From CBDVBL01 sp965555375 (GTDB taxonomy: Bacteria; Zixibacteria; MSB-5A5; UBA10806): a stretch of 39,024 nt of DNA. This document shows positions 1 to 7,891 of this stretch, piece by piece; position 1 is the stretch's first letter; every line of letters begins with the position of its first letter. The notes under the pieces are model-generated. The model was not told where the DNA came from. It did not search any database and saw nothing but the letters and a program-made list of their open reading frames with translations. The DNA is taken from positions 1-39,024 of the forward strand of contig CBEWDL010000003.1 of assembly GCA_965555375.1 (NCBI GenBank), read 5' to 3'. A program made the position numbers and the translations under genes.

Positions 1-234
1 AGCCAGGTTTTCCTGCAGCCAGTGATCATAAAACACGCCGCCGAAGAAACCGCTGGCTTCTGTAGACGTGGTTACCCCGCCGATACCGACTTCGGTTCTG
101 TTGTCTGTTACCTGGTTCCACATGCCGAGCCGTAATCCAAATCCGTGTCGCTTCTCCAGGGGACCCGCGCTGGAAACGAGCAGGAGGGTGAGAATAATAA
201 AGGTTGTTATCGAGATTAATCTTGGGAAATTCAT
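1..234 (-). CDS. Outer-membrane beta-barrel-like protein, N-terminal part only
   Basis: The gene reads leftward and runs off the left edge, so only the first 78 codons are visible. The ATG at 234 follows a GGAG ribosome site about nine bases upstream. The protein opens with a short basic stretch (MNFPR) and a hydrophobic run ending near VSSAG, a typical Sec signal peptide. It continues with alternating glycine and aromatic residues (GFGLRLGMWNQV, GFFGGVFYDHW), as in the first strands of a small outer-membrane barrel. The next gene upstream on the same strand is also a barrel protein, but 220 bases separate them. The family cannot be named from this fragment. Secretion looks secure; the barrel assignment is moderate. 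Confidence 0.55.
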   Translation of the reverse strand, partial: MNFPRLISITTFIILTLLLVSSAGPLEKRHGFGLRLGMWNQVTDNRTEVGIGGVTTSTEASGFFGGVFYDHWLQENLA

Positions 235-454
235 TTTGACGCTCCGTTGTTGAATTGGTTGAGGAAATACATGTCTTAGCTACTGCAATTGTGACTCGAA
301 AGTTGCCATATATTTATGGTATAGGCAATAATTCGTGAGGGAAAAGTTGCGTGGCGTTTTTACAGATTTTAAATAGAGCTTAAGAAGGCGCCAAGTGCCG
401 AGACCTGATGCCACGGAATGACTCGCAAGGAAAGATCTGGAGTTACTAATATTA

Positions 455-1576
455 TTATTCGGCCTTAAAAATCTGCGGAGAGACATTACAGTTGACTGAA
501 ATTGAATATTCCTCACCTCTTCTATTCCAGTGAATATCACTATCCAGAACATAGGAATAGTCAAATCGTAGCCACTCCGGCCCGATACCGAATCCGATAG
601 TATTGAATCGCTGATGGCCCTCGCGATCTAACAGCCTTCCAAGCCTGAAATTAAACAGATAATAAAGTGTGGATTCCAGACCGTACGACCAGATGATTTC
701 GTTCCATTCCTCTTTAAAAGGATCATTCATATCAATTAGTAGTTTAGTGGCGTCAACAGTTAATCGTAATCCTACCGGCTCTGAATCAATCGCCTGATAT
801 CCTATGCCAAGACGAAGTCTTTTAGGAAGGGGATCAGATTGATCTGCGTCAACATAAGCTAAATCCTTCCCCAGATTGGCAACCGAAACGCCGAATACTA
901 ATCCCTTATTCCTTTCTACTCGAAAAAGCCTCCGGAGACCAGGATAATATATCTTATCATTTCGCCAGGTTGCTGCAGGAAAATTGTTTCGAGACAACAA
1001 ACCGAAGTCAAAGGCAATGGTTGAGGCATTACTTTTACTTTTGGATCCTGCCCCGATTTCGGCTAAATGCCTTTTTATATATTTAAATCCGGCTCCGAAT
1101 GAATTATCTGCGTCGAAAGAAAAGGCGGCCCAGAAACCCAAAGCATAATCATAAGAACTGGCCGTACCCAACGAATTTCCAGCTTCGTCTGTTAGTTCCT
1201 GCTCCCCATAGCTAAACCGAGAATACCCCATTCCAAAATAAGCCAAATCACTAAATTTAGAAGAAAGGTAAATGTTGTTTATAGATAAATCGTCGGCCAG
1301 TTTTGGCAAATACTGACAATAATTATATTCTCCTGAAAACTCCTCGCTACTTACAAGAAGTGCTGGATTATAGTAAGCAGAAACAGCCCCGTTTGAAAAT
1401 ACACTTCCACCATCGCCCATACTTTTACCGCGGGTGTCCGGCGTTATCAATAAAAATTGTGCCGAAGTCTGTGATACCTGGCATTGTCCGAATACGGGCA
1501 ATAATGCAATTGATACAAAAGCAATCATACTAACTCGCATATATTTATTTTGGTGGCAACAAAAGAACACTCTCAT
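455..1576 (-). CDS. PorV/PorQ-like outer-membrane protein
   Basis: A 373-residue protein with an N-terminal hydrophobic signal (about residues 14-30, ending near FGQCQ). The mature start reads SAQFLLITPDTRGKSMGDGG, then AVSAYYNPALL, the hallmark opening of PorV/PorQ and UPF0164 proteins, which are FadL-like 14-strand barrels common in the FCB group. PorV works with type IX secretion in Bacteroidetes, but many relatives have no known role and no type IX genes are visible here. The rest alternates polar and aromatic residues, as expected for barrel strands. The ATG at 1576 is supported by AGGGAG about eight bases upstream. The internal Met13 would give a cleaner signal peptide but lacks a ribosome site. 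Family call is firm; function is unknown. Confidence 0.75.
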   Translation of the reverse strand: MRVFFCCHQNKYMRVSMIAFVSIALLPVFGQCQVSQTSAQFLLITPDTRGKSMGDGGSVFSNGAVSAYYNPALLVSSEEFSGEYNYCQYLPKLADDLSINNIYLSSKFSDLAYFGMGYSRFSYGEQELTDEAGNSLGTASSYDYALGFWAAFSFDADNSFGAGFKYIKRHLAEIGAGSKSKSNASTIAFDFGLLSRNNFPAATWRNDKIYYPGLRRLFRVERNKGLVFGVSVANLGKDLAYVDADQSDPLPKRLRLGIGYQAIDSEPVGLRLTVDATKLLIDMNDPFKEEWNEIIWSYGLESTLYYLFNFRLGRLLDREGHQRFNTIGFGIGPEWLRFDYSYVLDSDIHWNRRGEEYSISVNCNVSPQIFKAE

Positions 1577-1700
1577 GGCTTTATCTCCCTGGCTAAAGAC
1601 AATATTTCACCATTTAATTTCAAATCTAATCTAAAGCATATCTTATTTCCGAGCAAGCGATTTTTTTAAGGCAGGACGACGTTTGAATTCACAGGTTAAA

Positions 1701-1726
1701 GGTGTCGGGTAGGGTGACCCGACACC
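1701..1726. terminator. Ten-base-pair hairpin downstream of the HEPN gene
   Basis: GGTGTCGGGT at 1701-1710 pairs perfectly with ACCCGACACC at 1717-1726 across a six-base loop. On the minus strand it lies just after the stop codon of the HEPN gene and is followed only by TTTAA, so it is at best a weak intrinsic terminator. Its style resembles the palindromes around the threonine dehydrogenase gene, so it may instead be a member of a dispersed palindrome family. Confidence 0.5.
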
Positions 1727-1740
1727 ACGGTAAGTATAGA

Positions 1741-2604
1741 TCAACAGTCTTCGCGCTGCCCCTCACCCTCCTTGGAGTTACTTGCTGGCCGGTCACTAAT
1801 ATTGTCCATCCCAGGGCAGTTGCATCCCTCTAATCCTTGGGAAATGAGCACATTACTCAGGACTCTCTGAATATAGCAATGCGCAGCCTCACAGTACCAT
1901 ATTGCAAGCTTGTGATCAACCTTTATGTTACTCTCTGGTTTCCATTGAACCCATGGGCACTCATGCAAGAGTTGTCGATCTGCCCTACTACCGCAGTGAA
2001 CTATTGCATTTCTAATTTGGCATAATTCGTGGATTGCACGGCGAACATTATTTCCAACTTTTGGAGATAACGCGAATATGTGGAGCGGAGGATCAAGCTT
2101 TCCTAGACCCCTCTTAAAGTCCAAGGACATAGACCGCGATACTTCTAATATTACAAGCCGCGCTCGGTCTTTTGGTGATAGCCCTTCAAATTTGCCTATG
2201 GGCACTTTAACTTTACTGAGTTGGGGAAGCTTCCAGGCCTCTGGATTATTGACTAGCCAACACACTGCCATATCTTCTGAGAACGCCTCCAGAATTCCCC
2301 AAATCGAAACAACAAAATGCGAATGGAGTATAGGAAACCCATTGCGGATCTCGTTTTCTACCCATTCAGCGTCTTCCTTTGCTCTATTATATTCGGCATC
2401 CCAATCCGTATCTCTTGTAGCTGGCAAATCCAGATCCCTGAAATAGGCTGCAATTTCTGGCCTCTTTGTTATCTGACCAAGACCACTCATACTTAGGTGT
2501 AGGAATTTGTTCTCATCCAACAGAGAGTATAGTGAGTGTTGGAAGGGGGGCCATGCCCATTTCGGCAGATTAATGACCTTTATATGCTCCTTATGGTCGC
2601 TCAT
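1741..2604 (-). CDS. HEPN-domain protein, RiboL-PSP-like (putative RNase)
   Basis: A 287-residue soluble protein with no signal peptide. Residues 198-203 read RNAIVH, matching the Rx4-6H active-site motif of HEPN domains, and lie at the end of a predicted helix (RRAIHELCQIRNAIVHCGSR). An upstream helix, SHFVVSIWGILEAFSEDM (about 95-112), resembles the W/E/F helix preceding the motif in RiboL-PSP and MAE_28990-type HEPN proteins. HEPN proteins are metal-independent ribonucleases, often used in abortive infection or toxin-antitoxin systems. No nucleotidyltransferase antitoxin or other defence gene is adjacent. The ribosome site is poor (AAGG almost touching the ATG) and the gene looks AT-richer than kbl, consistent with acquisition. 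The HEPN call rests on one motif plus helix context; a structural, non-catalytic HEPN is possible. Confidence 0.5.
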   Translation of the reverse strand: MSDHKEHIKVINLPKWAWPPFQHSLYSLLDENKFLHLSMSGLGQITKRPEIAAYFRDLDLPATRDTDWDAEYNRAKEDAEWVENEIRNGFPILHSHFVVSIWGILEAFSEDMAVCWLVNNPEAWKLPQLSKVKVPIGKFEGLSPKDRARLVILEVSRSMSLDFKRGLGKLDPPLHIFALSPKVGNNVRRAIHELCQIRNAIVHCGSRADRQLLHECPWVQWKPESNIKVDHKLAIWYCEAAHCYIQRVLSNVLISQGLEGCNCPGMDNISDRPASNSKEGEGQREDC

Positions 2605-2806
2605 ACCTTAATTACGCCACCCTTTTGCCGCCAATATCCTGCTCTAGAATACCAACGGCCGTAAACATTTGAAGCGCTACTGTCGCTTGATATGAAATGC
2701 GGCTGCGTACCCTCAGCATAGAATTATCCATAATGAACATGTCCCCTGAATCGTGTTAGCCTTAAAGCGTTTGATCGGCTCGGGCTATCCAGTCTCGTTT
2801 ATACAT

Positions 2807-4009
2807 TCACCCAATCACACCGTGTTTCTTGCCGATTTTGATGAAGGCCTCGATGGCTTTGTCGATGTGGCTCATTTCGTGGGCGGCGGAAAGCTGAACG
2901 CGGATGCGGGCCTGCCCCTTCGGGACCACCGGATAGGAGAACCCGATCACATAAATCCCCTCGGCCAGCATATCTTTTGCGAAATCCTGGGCCAGCTTGG
3001 CGTCGTTGGGGAACTTGCCGAACATGATCGGCACGATAGGATGATCGCCCGGCTTGATATCGAAGCCGGCATCGGTCATCTGCTTGCGAAAATAGCGCTG
3101 GTTTTTCTCAAGTTTATCGCGGAGCTCGGTGGTGGCCATGAGGATATCGAACATCTCCAGAGTCGCCCCCGCGACCGCCGGCGCCAGCGTGTTGGAAAAC
3201 AGGTAGGGACGCGATTTCTGGCGAAGCCATTCGATCATCTCGCTGTGCCCCGCCGTGCAGCCGCCGCCGGCGCCCCCCAAAGCCTTGCCGAACGTGGTGG
3301 TGATAATATCGACCCGGCCCATGACGCCGTTATACTCATGCGTGCCGCGGCCGGTCTTGCCCATGAAGCCGGTGGCGTGGGAATCATCCACCAGGACTAA
3401 AGCGTCGTATTTTTCGGCCAGATCGCAGATGTCTTTTAAGTTGGCGATATTGCCGTCCATGGAGAAGACGCCGTCAGTGCAGACGATTCGATACTTGAGG
3501 TCTTTGGCTTTCTTCAGACAATCCTCAAGATCGTTCATATCGTTGTTGGCATAACGGAACCTCTGGGCTTTGCAGAGCCGGACGCCGTCGATGATGGAGG
3601 CGTGGTTGAGGGCGTCGGAGATGATGGCGGATTCGTCGGTGAAGAACGGCTCGAACACCCCGCCGTTGGCATCGAAGCAGGCGGCATAGAGGATTGCATC
3701 TTCCGTGCCAAGAAACTCCGAAACCTTGGCCTCGAGCTGTTTGTGTAGATCCTGGGTGCCGCAGATGAAACGCACCGATGAGAGGCCGTATCCCCATTTA
3801 TCGAGGGTCTTATGGGCGGCCTCGATAAGCTTGGGGTGGGATGAGAGCCCGAGGTAGTTATTGGCGCAGAAATTGAGCACAGTCTCGCCGGTCTTGACCT
3901 TGATCTCCGCCCCCTGGGGGGTCATGATCACTCGCTCTTCTTTGTAAAGCCCGGCGTCTCGGGTTTCCTGTAGCTCCCGGGCGAGGTCTTCTTTGATCTT
4001 GCCGTACAT
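2807..4009 (-). CDS. kbl: Glycine C-acetyltransferase (2-amino-3-ketobutyrate CoA ligase)
   Basis: A 400-residue PLP enzyme of the alpha-oxoamine synthase family that cleaves 2-amino-3-oxobutyrate with CoA to glycine and acetyl-CoA, the second step of threonine degradation. Length matches the family (about 397). Seen motifs: NFCANNYLGLSSHP (46-59), the SVRFICGTQDLHK segment (78-90), VLVDDSHATGFMG (205-217) holding the PLP-interacting Asp/His, and TTTFGKALGGAGG with the Schiff-base lysine at about K242. The ATG at 4009 has GGAG eight bases upstream. The gene is divergent from the threonine dehydrogenase at 4426, so the intergenic region likely serves both genes. Very close matches to Kbl favour it over other family members such as KAS-type or 7-keto-8-aminopelargonate synthases. 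Confidence 0.93.
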   Translation of the reverse strand: MYGKIKEDLARELQETRDAGLYKEERVIMTPQGAEIKVKTGETVLNFCANNYLGLSSHPKLIEAAHKTLDKWGYGLSSVRFICGTQDLHKQLEAKVSEFLGTEDAILYAACFDANGGVFEPFFTDESAIISDALNHASIIDGVRLCKAQRFRYANNDMNDLEDCLKKAKDLKYRIVCTDGVFSMDGNIANLKDICDLAEKYDALVLVDDSHATGFMGKTGRGTHEYNGVMGRVDIITTTFGKALGGAGGGCTAGHSEMIEWLRQKSRPYLFSNTLAPAVAGATLEMFDILMATTELRDKLEKNQRYFRKQMTDAGFDIKPGDHPIVPIMFGKFPNDAKLAQDFAKDMLAEGIYVIGFSYPVVPKGQARIRVQLSAAHEMSHIDKAIEAFIKIGKKHGVIG

Positions 4010-4066
4010 TATCGTTCTCCTATTTTCAGCGGTTCACCACATCATTTATTCGTTTTCAGGGTTACC

Positions 4067-4095
4067 AATCTAATTAATGGGCTGATTGTTGGCAA
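4067..4095 (-). promoter_or_regulatory. Candidate sigma-70 promoter for kbl
   Basis: Read on the minus strand, TTGCCA (4095-4090) is followed after 17 bases by TAGATT (4072-4067), about 58 bases upstream of the kbl start codon. The match is 5 of 6 at the -35 and 4 of 6 at the -10, with ideal spacing. Plausible, not proven. Confidence 0.4.
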
Positions 4096-4121
4096 CGGGT
4101 TTTTGGGGAATATATTTGTCT

Positions 4122-4229
4122 TGTCATTCCTGCGAAAGTCCCACGGGCATACGGCCCGCAGGGATGTGTAAGACAGGAATCTATAGGGGTGGCGGGCGCT
4201 CTGGATTCCCGATCAGGTCGGGAATGACA
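4122..4229. repeat. Palindromic repeat unit with matched ends (REP/MITE-like)
   Basis: The unit begins TGTCATTCC (4122-4130) and ends GGAATGACA (4221-4229), a perfect nine-base terminal inverted repeat. Inside are ATTCCTG/CAGGAAT arms (4126-4132 and 4173-4179), a CGGGC/GCCCG hairpin (4144-4148, 4154-4158) and a CCCGA/TCGGG hairpin ending at 4221. No gene is inside. Such GTCATTCC...GGAATGAC units are widespread dispersed extragenic repeats in many bacteria. This is one of three palindromes filling the 416 bases between kbl and the dehydrogenase. Confidence 0.65.
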
Positions 4230-4251
4230 TGCGGCATTATGAATGCGTATC

Positions 4252-4275
4252 CTGTCAGGAAAGGGTTCCTGACAG
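4252..4275. repeat. Perfect 10-bp stem-loop
   Basis: CTGTCAGGAA (4252-4261) pairs with TTCCTGACAG (4266-4275) across a four-base AGGG loop. There is no following T-tract, so a terminator role is unlikely. It sits 22 bases after the previous palindromic unit and upstream of the threonine dehydrogenase gene. Confidence 0.6.
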
Positions 4276-4292
4276 CGCGAAAATCATCACTG

Positions 4293-4329
4293 CCGCGCGC
4301 ATGTAGGCAGAACAAGTTCTGTCGCGCGG
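4293..4329. repeat. Nested inverted repeat with GC-rich outer stem
   Basis: The outer arms CCGCGCG (4293-4299) and CGCGCGG (4323-4329) enclose an inner palindrome CAGAAC-AA-GTTCTG. This is the third palindromic unit of the kbl/dehydrogenase spacer. The rest of the spacer up to 4425 holds only the ribosome site and an AT-rich stretch where the dehydrogenase promoter must lie; no convincing promoter pair was seen there. Confidence 0.55.
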
Positions 4330-4425
4330 AGCGATACTTCTTGCCTAAAACCGCCCACGTAATTAAATTGCCGGCAAGCTGATATAGCAATTCTGGAACG
4401 AACCTGAAAAGATAGAGAGAGCGTG

Positions 4426-5406
4426 ATGAAAAAAGAGATGAAGAAGATACTGGTGACCGGCGCGGTGGGGCAGATCGGGTCGGAGCTGACCATGGAGCTG
4501 CGCAAACGTTACGGGGCCGAGAACGTGATCGCCACCGGGCGCAAGACGAAGCCGTCCGACGAGCTTCGAGATTCCGGGCCGTTCCATTTTATCAATGTCA
4601 ATGACATAAACAGCGTCGAGGAGATAGTCAAGAAATACGATATCGATACAGTCTACCATATGGCGGCCATACTTTCTGCTGTGGGGGAGAAGAACCCGCA
4701 GCTTTGCTGGGATGTCAACATGAACGGCACCATCAATATACTCGAATTAGGTCTGAAATACGAGATGGCCCGGATCATCATACCGAGCTCCATCGCCGTC
4801 TGGGGAGCGGGCGTGCCATTGGATAACACACCCCAGGAGACAGTGCTCAAACCGACCACCATGTACGGGGTCACCAAGGTCTGCGGCGAGCTTCTCTGTG
4901 ATTACTATGTCCAGCGTTTCGGACTGGATGTGCGGGGTCTACGTTACCCGGGTATCATATCCTATGAGACCCTTCCCGGCGGCGGGACGACCGATTACGC
5001 GGTGGCCATCTATTATGAAGCGGTTGATAAAGGCAAATATACCTGCTTCGTGCGAGAGGACACCAGGCTTCCGATGATGTATATGCCGGATTGTATCGAG
5101 GGGACGATTCAGTTGGCGGAGGCTGACTTCTCAAAGCTGAAACATCATTCCGATTTCAACCACGCCGCCATGAGCTTCTCCGCTGGCGAGCTGGCGGCGG
5201 AGATCAAGAAGCATATCCCCGAATTCCAGGTCACCTACGAGCCGGATTTCCGTCAGAAGATAGCCGATTCTTGGCCGAACTCCATCGACGATTCCGTCGC
5301 CCGTGAGGAATGGGGTTGGAAGCCGCAATGGGACCTGGCGGCCATGACCGAGGATATGCTCAAGCATCTTAAAGAGCGGAAAGCCAAGGGGACGCTGTAT
5401 AGGTAA
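4426..5406 (+). CDS. tdh: L-threonine 3-dehydrogenase, NAD-dependent epimerase-like (SDR) type
   Basis: A 326-residue extended short-chain dehydrogenase. The N-terminus KKILVTGAVGQIGSELTMEL carries the GxxGxxG NAD site (residues 12-18). The catalytic pair is in TMYGVTKVCGE, Y147 and K151. The PSSIAVWG strand and RYPGIISYETLPGGGTTDYA segment are typical of UDP-galactose-epimerase-like threonine dehydrogenases, which oxidise threonine to 2-amino-3-ketobutyrate with NAD. This differs from the zinc-dependent E. coli Tdh. Kbl, the next enzyme, is encoded divergently, giving a complete threonine-to-glycine plus acetyl-CoA route. The ATG at 4426 is preferred over the GTG at 4423; a purine-rich GAGAGAG site precedes both. 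A general sugar epimerase is the alternative, but the kbl neighbour makes that unlikely. Confidence 0.9.
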   Translation: MKKEMKKILVTGAVGQIGSELTMELRKRYGAENVIATGRKTKPSDELRDSGPFHFINVNDINSVEEIVKKYDIDTVYHMAAILSAVGEKNPQLCWDVNMNGTINILELGLKYEMARIIIPSSIAVWGAGVPLDNTPQETVLKPTTMYGVTKVCGELLCDYYVQRFGLDVRGLRYPGIISYETLPGGGTTDYAVAIYYEAVDKGKYTCFVREDTRLPMMYMPDCIEGTIQLAEADFSKLKHHSDFNHAAMSFSAGELAAEIKKHIPEFQVTYEPDFRQKIADSWPNSIDDSVAREEWGWKPQWDLAAMTEDMLKHLKERKAKGTLYR

Positions 5407-5426
5407 TCGAAAGTCGTCAGAGGTAG

Positions 5427-5594
5427 GTCGGCAGCCCTACAGGTCCGTTGGACTTACTGCCGACACGGTGTGGGGAGCAAGCTCCCCACCTACAATTATT
5501 AAGAAAAAGAATTCCTCGTAGGGGCGAATTGATATTCGCCCTTCTTTGTTCCGATGAAACCCGACATTCAGGGGACAGATCGATGATCTGTCCC
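5427..5594. repeat. Cluster of four different palindromes downstream of tdh
   Basis: The 322-base gap between tdh and the DUF401 gene contains four inverted repeats. GTCGGCAG/CTGCCGAC pairs 5427-5434 with 5457-5464. GTGGGGAGC/GCTCCCCAC covers 5470-5489. GGGCGAAT/ATTCGCCC covers 5522-5541. GGGACAGATC/GATCTGTCCC covers 5572-5594 with a three-base loop. Several are bordered by GTAGG or CCTAC. They differ in sequence and spacing, so this is neither a CRISPR nor a tandem array; it looks like several short dispersed palindromes that landed side by side. The first may also act as a tdh terminator, though no T-tract follows. Confidence 0.65.
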
Positions 5595-5682
5595 TACAAA
5601 TAACGGCGAATTCCATATGTGTGGTTGGGAAACCTTTCCCGGCTATTCTATTATGATCATTTTAGCATCTACCTGATTTCGG

Positions 5683-5710
5683 TTGACATTAAGCGGATAG
5701 CGTCTATGTT
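5683..5710 (+). promoter_or_regulatory. Candidate sigma-70 promoter for the DUF401 gene
   Basis: A perfect TTGACA at 5683-5688 is followed after 16 bases by TATGTT at 5705-5710. The start of transcription would fall near 5717, almost on the ribosome site GGAG (5718-5721), giving a very short leader before the ATG at 5729. Confidence 0.5.
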
Positions 5711-5728
5711 TATTCCCGGAGAAAACTT

Positions 5729-6916
5729 ATGTTACCGCTTCTGTTGCTCTTTCTTTTAATAATTGTTCTGATCAGGTTCAAAGTCCCCATAGGCATTTCT
5801 CTTTTTTCCGGCGCTCTGTTTCTCGGAGTATGGAACTACGGATTGGGATACGATTTCTGGATGCTGCTCTATCAATCTTTCATCAATATCCAGAGCTGGA
5901 GGCTGGTGATAACAGTGGCCCTGATTCTGACATTTGCCAACCTGTTTGAATCGGCGGGCTTTGTTAAATCGATGGTGTTGTCGCTGGAATCGTTTCTATC
6001 GCCTCGGTGGGTCGGTCGGGCTGCTCCGGCCATAATAGGGCTTCTGCCGATGCCGGGAGGCGCCATGGTTTCGGCGCCCATTGTCAAGCAGATAGGGAGG
6101 AATACGGATACCAGGCCGGAGGTTTTCACGGCGGCGAACTACTGGTGGCGTCATGTCTGGGAGGCAACCTGGCCTCTTTACGCGAGCATAATACTTGGGG
6201 CGGCCGTATTGAAGATTTCGGTCTGGGATGTGGCCATAGTTAACTTCCCTATCAGTATAACCTGTATAGCTACCGGTCTTTTGCTGGGTAAAATCGGCGA
6301 CTCTCAAAGATCAGGGGCCAGGCTCGATTTGCTGCTTCTTCTGAAATCGCTCTGGCCTATACTGTTTATAGTCTTATTAGGCCTGGTTTTAAAGGTCGAT
6401 CTGATTTTCTCAGTCGTATTCGTAATTCTGGTCCTTGTTTTTTCATATCATATCCGCTTGCCGGCCATAAAGAGGGCTTTGTTGAAAGGCTTTTCTCCAA
6501 ATATCATCGTTCTCATATTCGGGGTTATGACCTTAATGTATACCATGGAGACAACCGGCACCGCCGGGCTTTTTTGCGAGGAACTTCTGCTGATGAATAT
6601 CGCACCGGCCTTTGTCGTTTTTGCGGTGCCTTTTGTTGTCGGAGTTCTTACCGGCGTAACATCGGCCTATGTTGGAGTGGGTTTTCCGGTCGTTCTGCCG
6701 CTTATGGGGACTGAATCATTGTCTTTTAAGGCCGGGATGTTTTTAGCATTTGCCGGTGGATTCATGGGGATCATGGCCTCGCCCGTTCATCTCTGTCTGG
6801 TGCTGACAAAGGAATACTTTGGGGCCTCATTAGCAAGAACCATGGCCATTTTAGCCCTGCCGATCATCTTAACCTCGTGTATATCATGGGCTTTGGCTGG
6901 TATTCTGTATAGCTGA
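5729..6916 (+). CDS. DUF401 family integral membrane protein
   Basis: A 395-residue polytopic protein with about nine to ten hydrophobic segments, starting at residue 2. The segment IGLLPMPGGAMVSAPIV (about 102-118), followed by NYWWRHVWEATWPLY (about 136-150), is the signature of the DUF401 family, which is related to citrate/gluconate-type permeases of the ion-transporter superfamily. The second half repeats the pattern with FVVGVLTGVTSAYVGVGFPV and FAGGFMGIMASPVHLCLVL. It probably transports an anionic metabolite across the inner membrane; the substrate is unknown. It has its own promoter and a GGAG ribosome site. It may be co-transcribed with the small membrane protein that follows, 57 bases downstream. 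Confidence 0.8.
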   Translation: MLPLLLLFLLIIVLIRFKVPIGISLFSGALFLGVWNYGLGYDFWMLLYQSFINIQSWRLVITVALILTFANLFESAGFVKSMVLSLESFLSPRWVGRAAPAIIGLLPMPGGAMVSAPIVKQIGRNTDTRPEVFTAANYWWRHVWEATWPLYASIILGAAVLKISVWDVAIVNFPISITCIATGLLLGKIGDSQRSGARLDLLLLLKSLWPILFIVLLGLVLKVDLIFSVVFVILVLVFSYHIRLPAIKRALLKGFSPNIIVLIFGVMTLMYTMETTGTAGLFCEELLLMNIAPAFVVFAVPFVVGVLTGVTSAYVGVGFPVVLPLMGTESLSFKAGMFLAFAGGFMGIMASPVHLCLVLTKEYFGASLARTMAILALPIILTSCISWALAGILYS

Positions 6917-6973
6917 TATATTTTCTAAGGGCAGGCCTGAGATTTCCGATACTTAGTAAGCAAAGGGGAAATT

Positions 6974-7171
6974 ATGGGAGATCTGACTGGCATCATAATC
7001 GGGATATCTGTTGTGGTTCTGACATGGGCGGTGGCGAAGCTCAACGAAAAAGTTGATAGGCATATCAAGCGTTTCAAGCGCTTCGAGGAGGCGTTGAAAA
7101 AGAGTGCCTCCGGGCGAGTGGGTAGACCGTCCACCAATTATAAGGAACAGCCCCAAGACGTTTACCATTAA
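6974..7171 (+). CDS. Small single-span membrane protein, unknown
   Basis: A 65-residue protein whose ATG follows AAAGGGGAAATT, an acceptable ribosome site. Residues 5-22 (TGIIIGISVVVLTWAVAK) form one transmembrane helix. The next part is strongly basic and helical (KVDRHIKRFKRFEEALKK, about 26-43) and likely lies on the membrane surface or forms a coiled coil. No family is recognised. It lies between the DUF401 gene and the sigma factor operon on the same strand. The good ribosome site and coherent membrane topology suggest a real gene, but small size limits confidence. Confidence 0.5.
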   Translation: MGDLTGIIIGISVVVLTWAVAKLNEKVDRHIKRFKRFEEALKKSASGRVGRPSTNYKEQPQDVYH

Positions 7172-7213
7172 TAAGATAAACATATCTTTTATCATTCTTT
7201 CTCGAAATTGTTG

Positions 7214-7242
7214 GGAACTCCCCACTGCCAATAATGTATAAT
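7214..7242 (+). promoter_or_regulatory. Candidate promoter of the sigma/anti-sigma operon
   Basis: GGAACT at 7214-7219 resembles the -35 box of ECF sigma factors and is followed 17 bases later by TATAAT at 7237-7242. The mixture of an ECF-like -35 and a housekeeping-like -10 leaves open whether the ECF factor regulates itself or sigma-70 reads the site. The longer GGAACTCC recurs at 9753, upstream of the pilus operon. Confidence 0.35.
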
Positions 7243-7267
7243 GATGTAAAAGAAATTGCGGAGGTTT

Positions 7268-7891
7268 ATGGAAGCCAATTCTGGAAAAACAAAAAAGCCG
7301 GCAATCACGGATAAGGAGCTAATGGAGCTGATCCAGGCTGGTGATGACAAGGCCTTTGGGGTTCTGGTGGAGCGATTTCAGGATCGCCTATTAAACTTTG
7401 TGGGACGGATCGTCATAGATCGCGAAACCGCCGAGGAATTGGTTCAGGAAACCTTTCTGAGGATTTTCAATCAGAAAAACAGTTACACTCCCGAATATGC
7501 CGTCTCGACCTGGATATATACTATCGCACTCAATCTGGCACGATCCGAACTTCGCAAAAGGAAATTGAGGCGCTTTTTGAGTCTCGATTTCATCAAAGAG
7601 GAAGCTGATGTCGAATTGGCTGATAAGGTCAATCTCAAAGCTATGAGTCTGGCGCCGATTATTCAGCGAGCAATAGAAAAACTCCCTGATGATTACAAAA
7701 CAGCATTCATACTCTGCGATATTCAAAGGCTCCCTTATCAGCAGATAGCCGAAGTTATGAGGGTTCCGGTGGGGACGGTCAAATCGAGAATAAATCGAGC
7801 GAGATCGATGTTGAGAGATAAGCTTAAGCCATATAAGGAGATATATTATGAATTGTCGAGGGGTATCCCGCAGACTATCAGCTTATATTGA
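7268..7891 (+). CDS. ECF-family RNA polymerase sigma factor
   Basis: A 207-residue sigma factor. Region 2 spans about residues 20-95, with AFGVLVERFQDRLLNFVGR and the EELVQETFLRIFNQ segment, then the -10 recognition helix near VSTWIYTIALNLARSELRKR. Region 4 is in the C-terminal third, with LPDDYKTAFILCDIQRLPYQ and the helix-turn-helix IAEVMRVPVGTVKSRINRAR. Regions 1 and 3 are absent, as in ECF factors. The ATG at 7268 with GGAGG just upstream is preferred over an in-frame TTG at 7256, although the spacing is short. It overlaps the anti-sigma gene by 44 bases, so the two are translationally coupled. The HtrA-like gene that follows suggests an envelope-stress circuit of the RpoE type; that is inference. 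Confidence 0.9.
   Translation: MEANSGKTKKPAITDKELMELIQAGDDKAFGVLVERFQDRLLNFVGRIVIDRETAEELVQETFLRIFNQKNSYTPEYAVSTWIYTIALNLARSELRKRKLRRFLSLDFIKEEADVELADKVNLKAMSLAPIIQRAIEKLPDDYKTAFILCDIQRLPYQQIAEVMRVPVGTVKSRINRARSMLRDKLKPYKEIYYELSRGIPQTISLY

Noticed and set aside
1..2806. Left end considered as a defence island around the HEPN gene
   Set aside because: The flanking genes are a barrel protein, a PorV-like protein and kbl; no nuclease, helicase, methylase, antitoxin or integrase is present.
2753..3400. A 215-codon open frame on the plus strand antisense to kbl
   Set aside because: kbl is unmistakable on the other strand and GC-rich here; the antisense product has no known motif.
5415..5600. Repeated palindromes considered as a CRISPR array
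   Set aside because: The units differ in sequence and length, spacing is irregular, and no cas gene is nearby.
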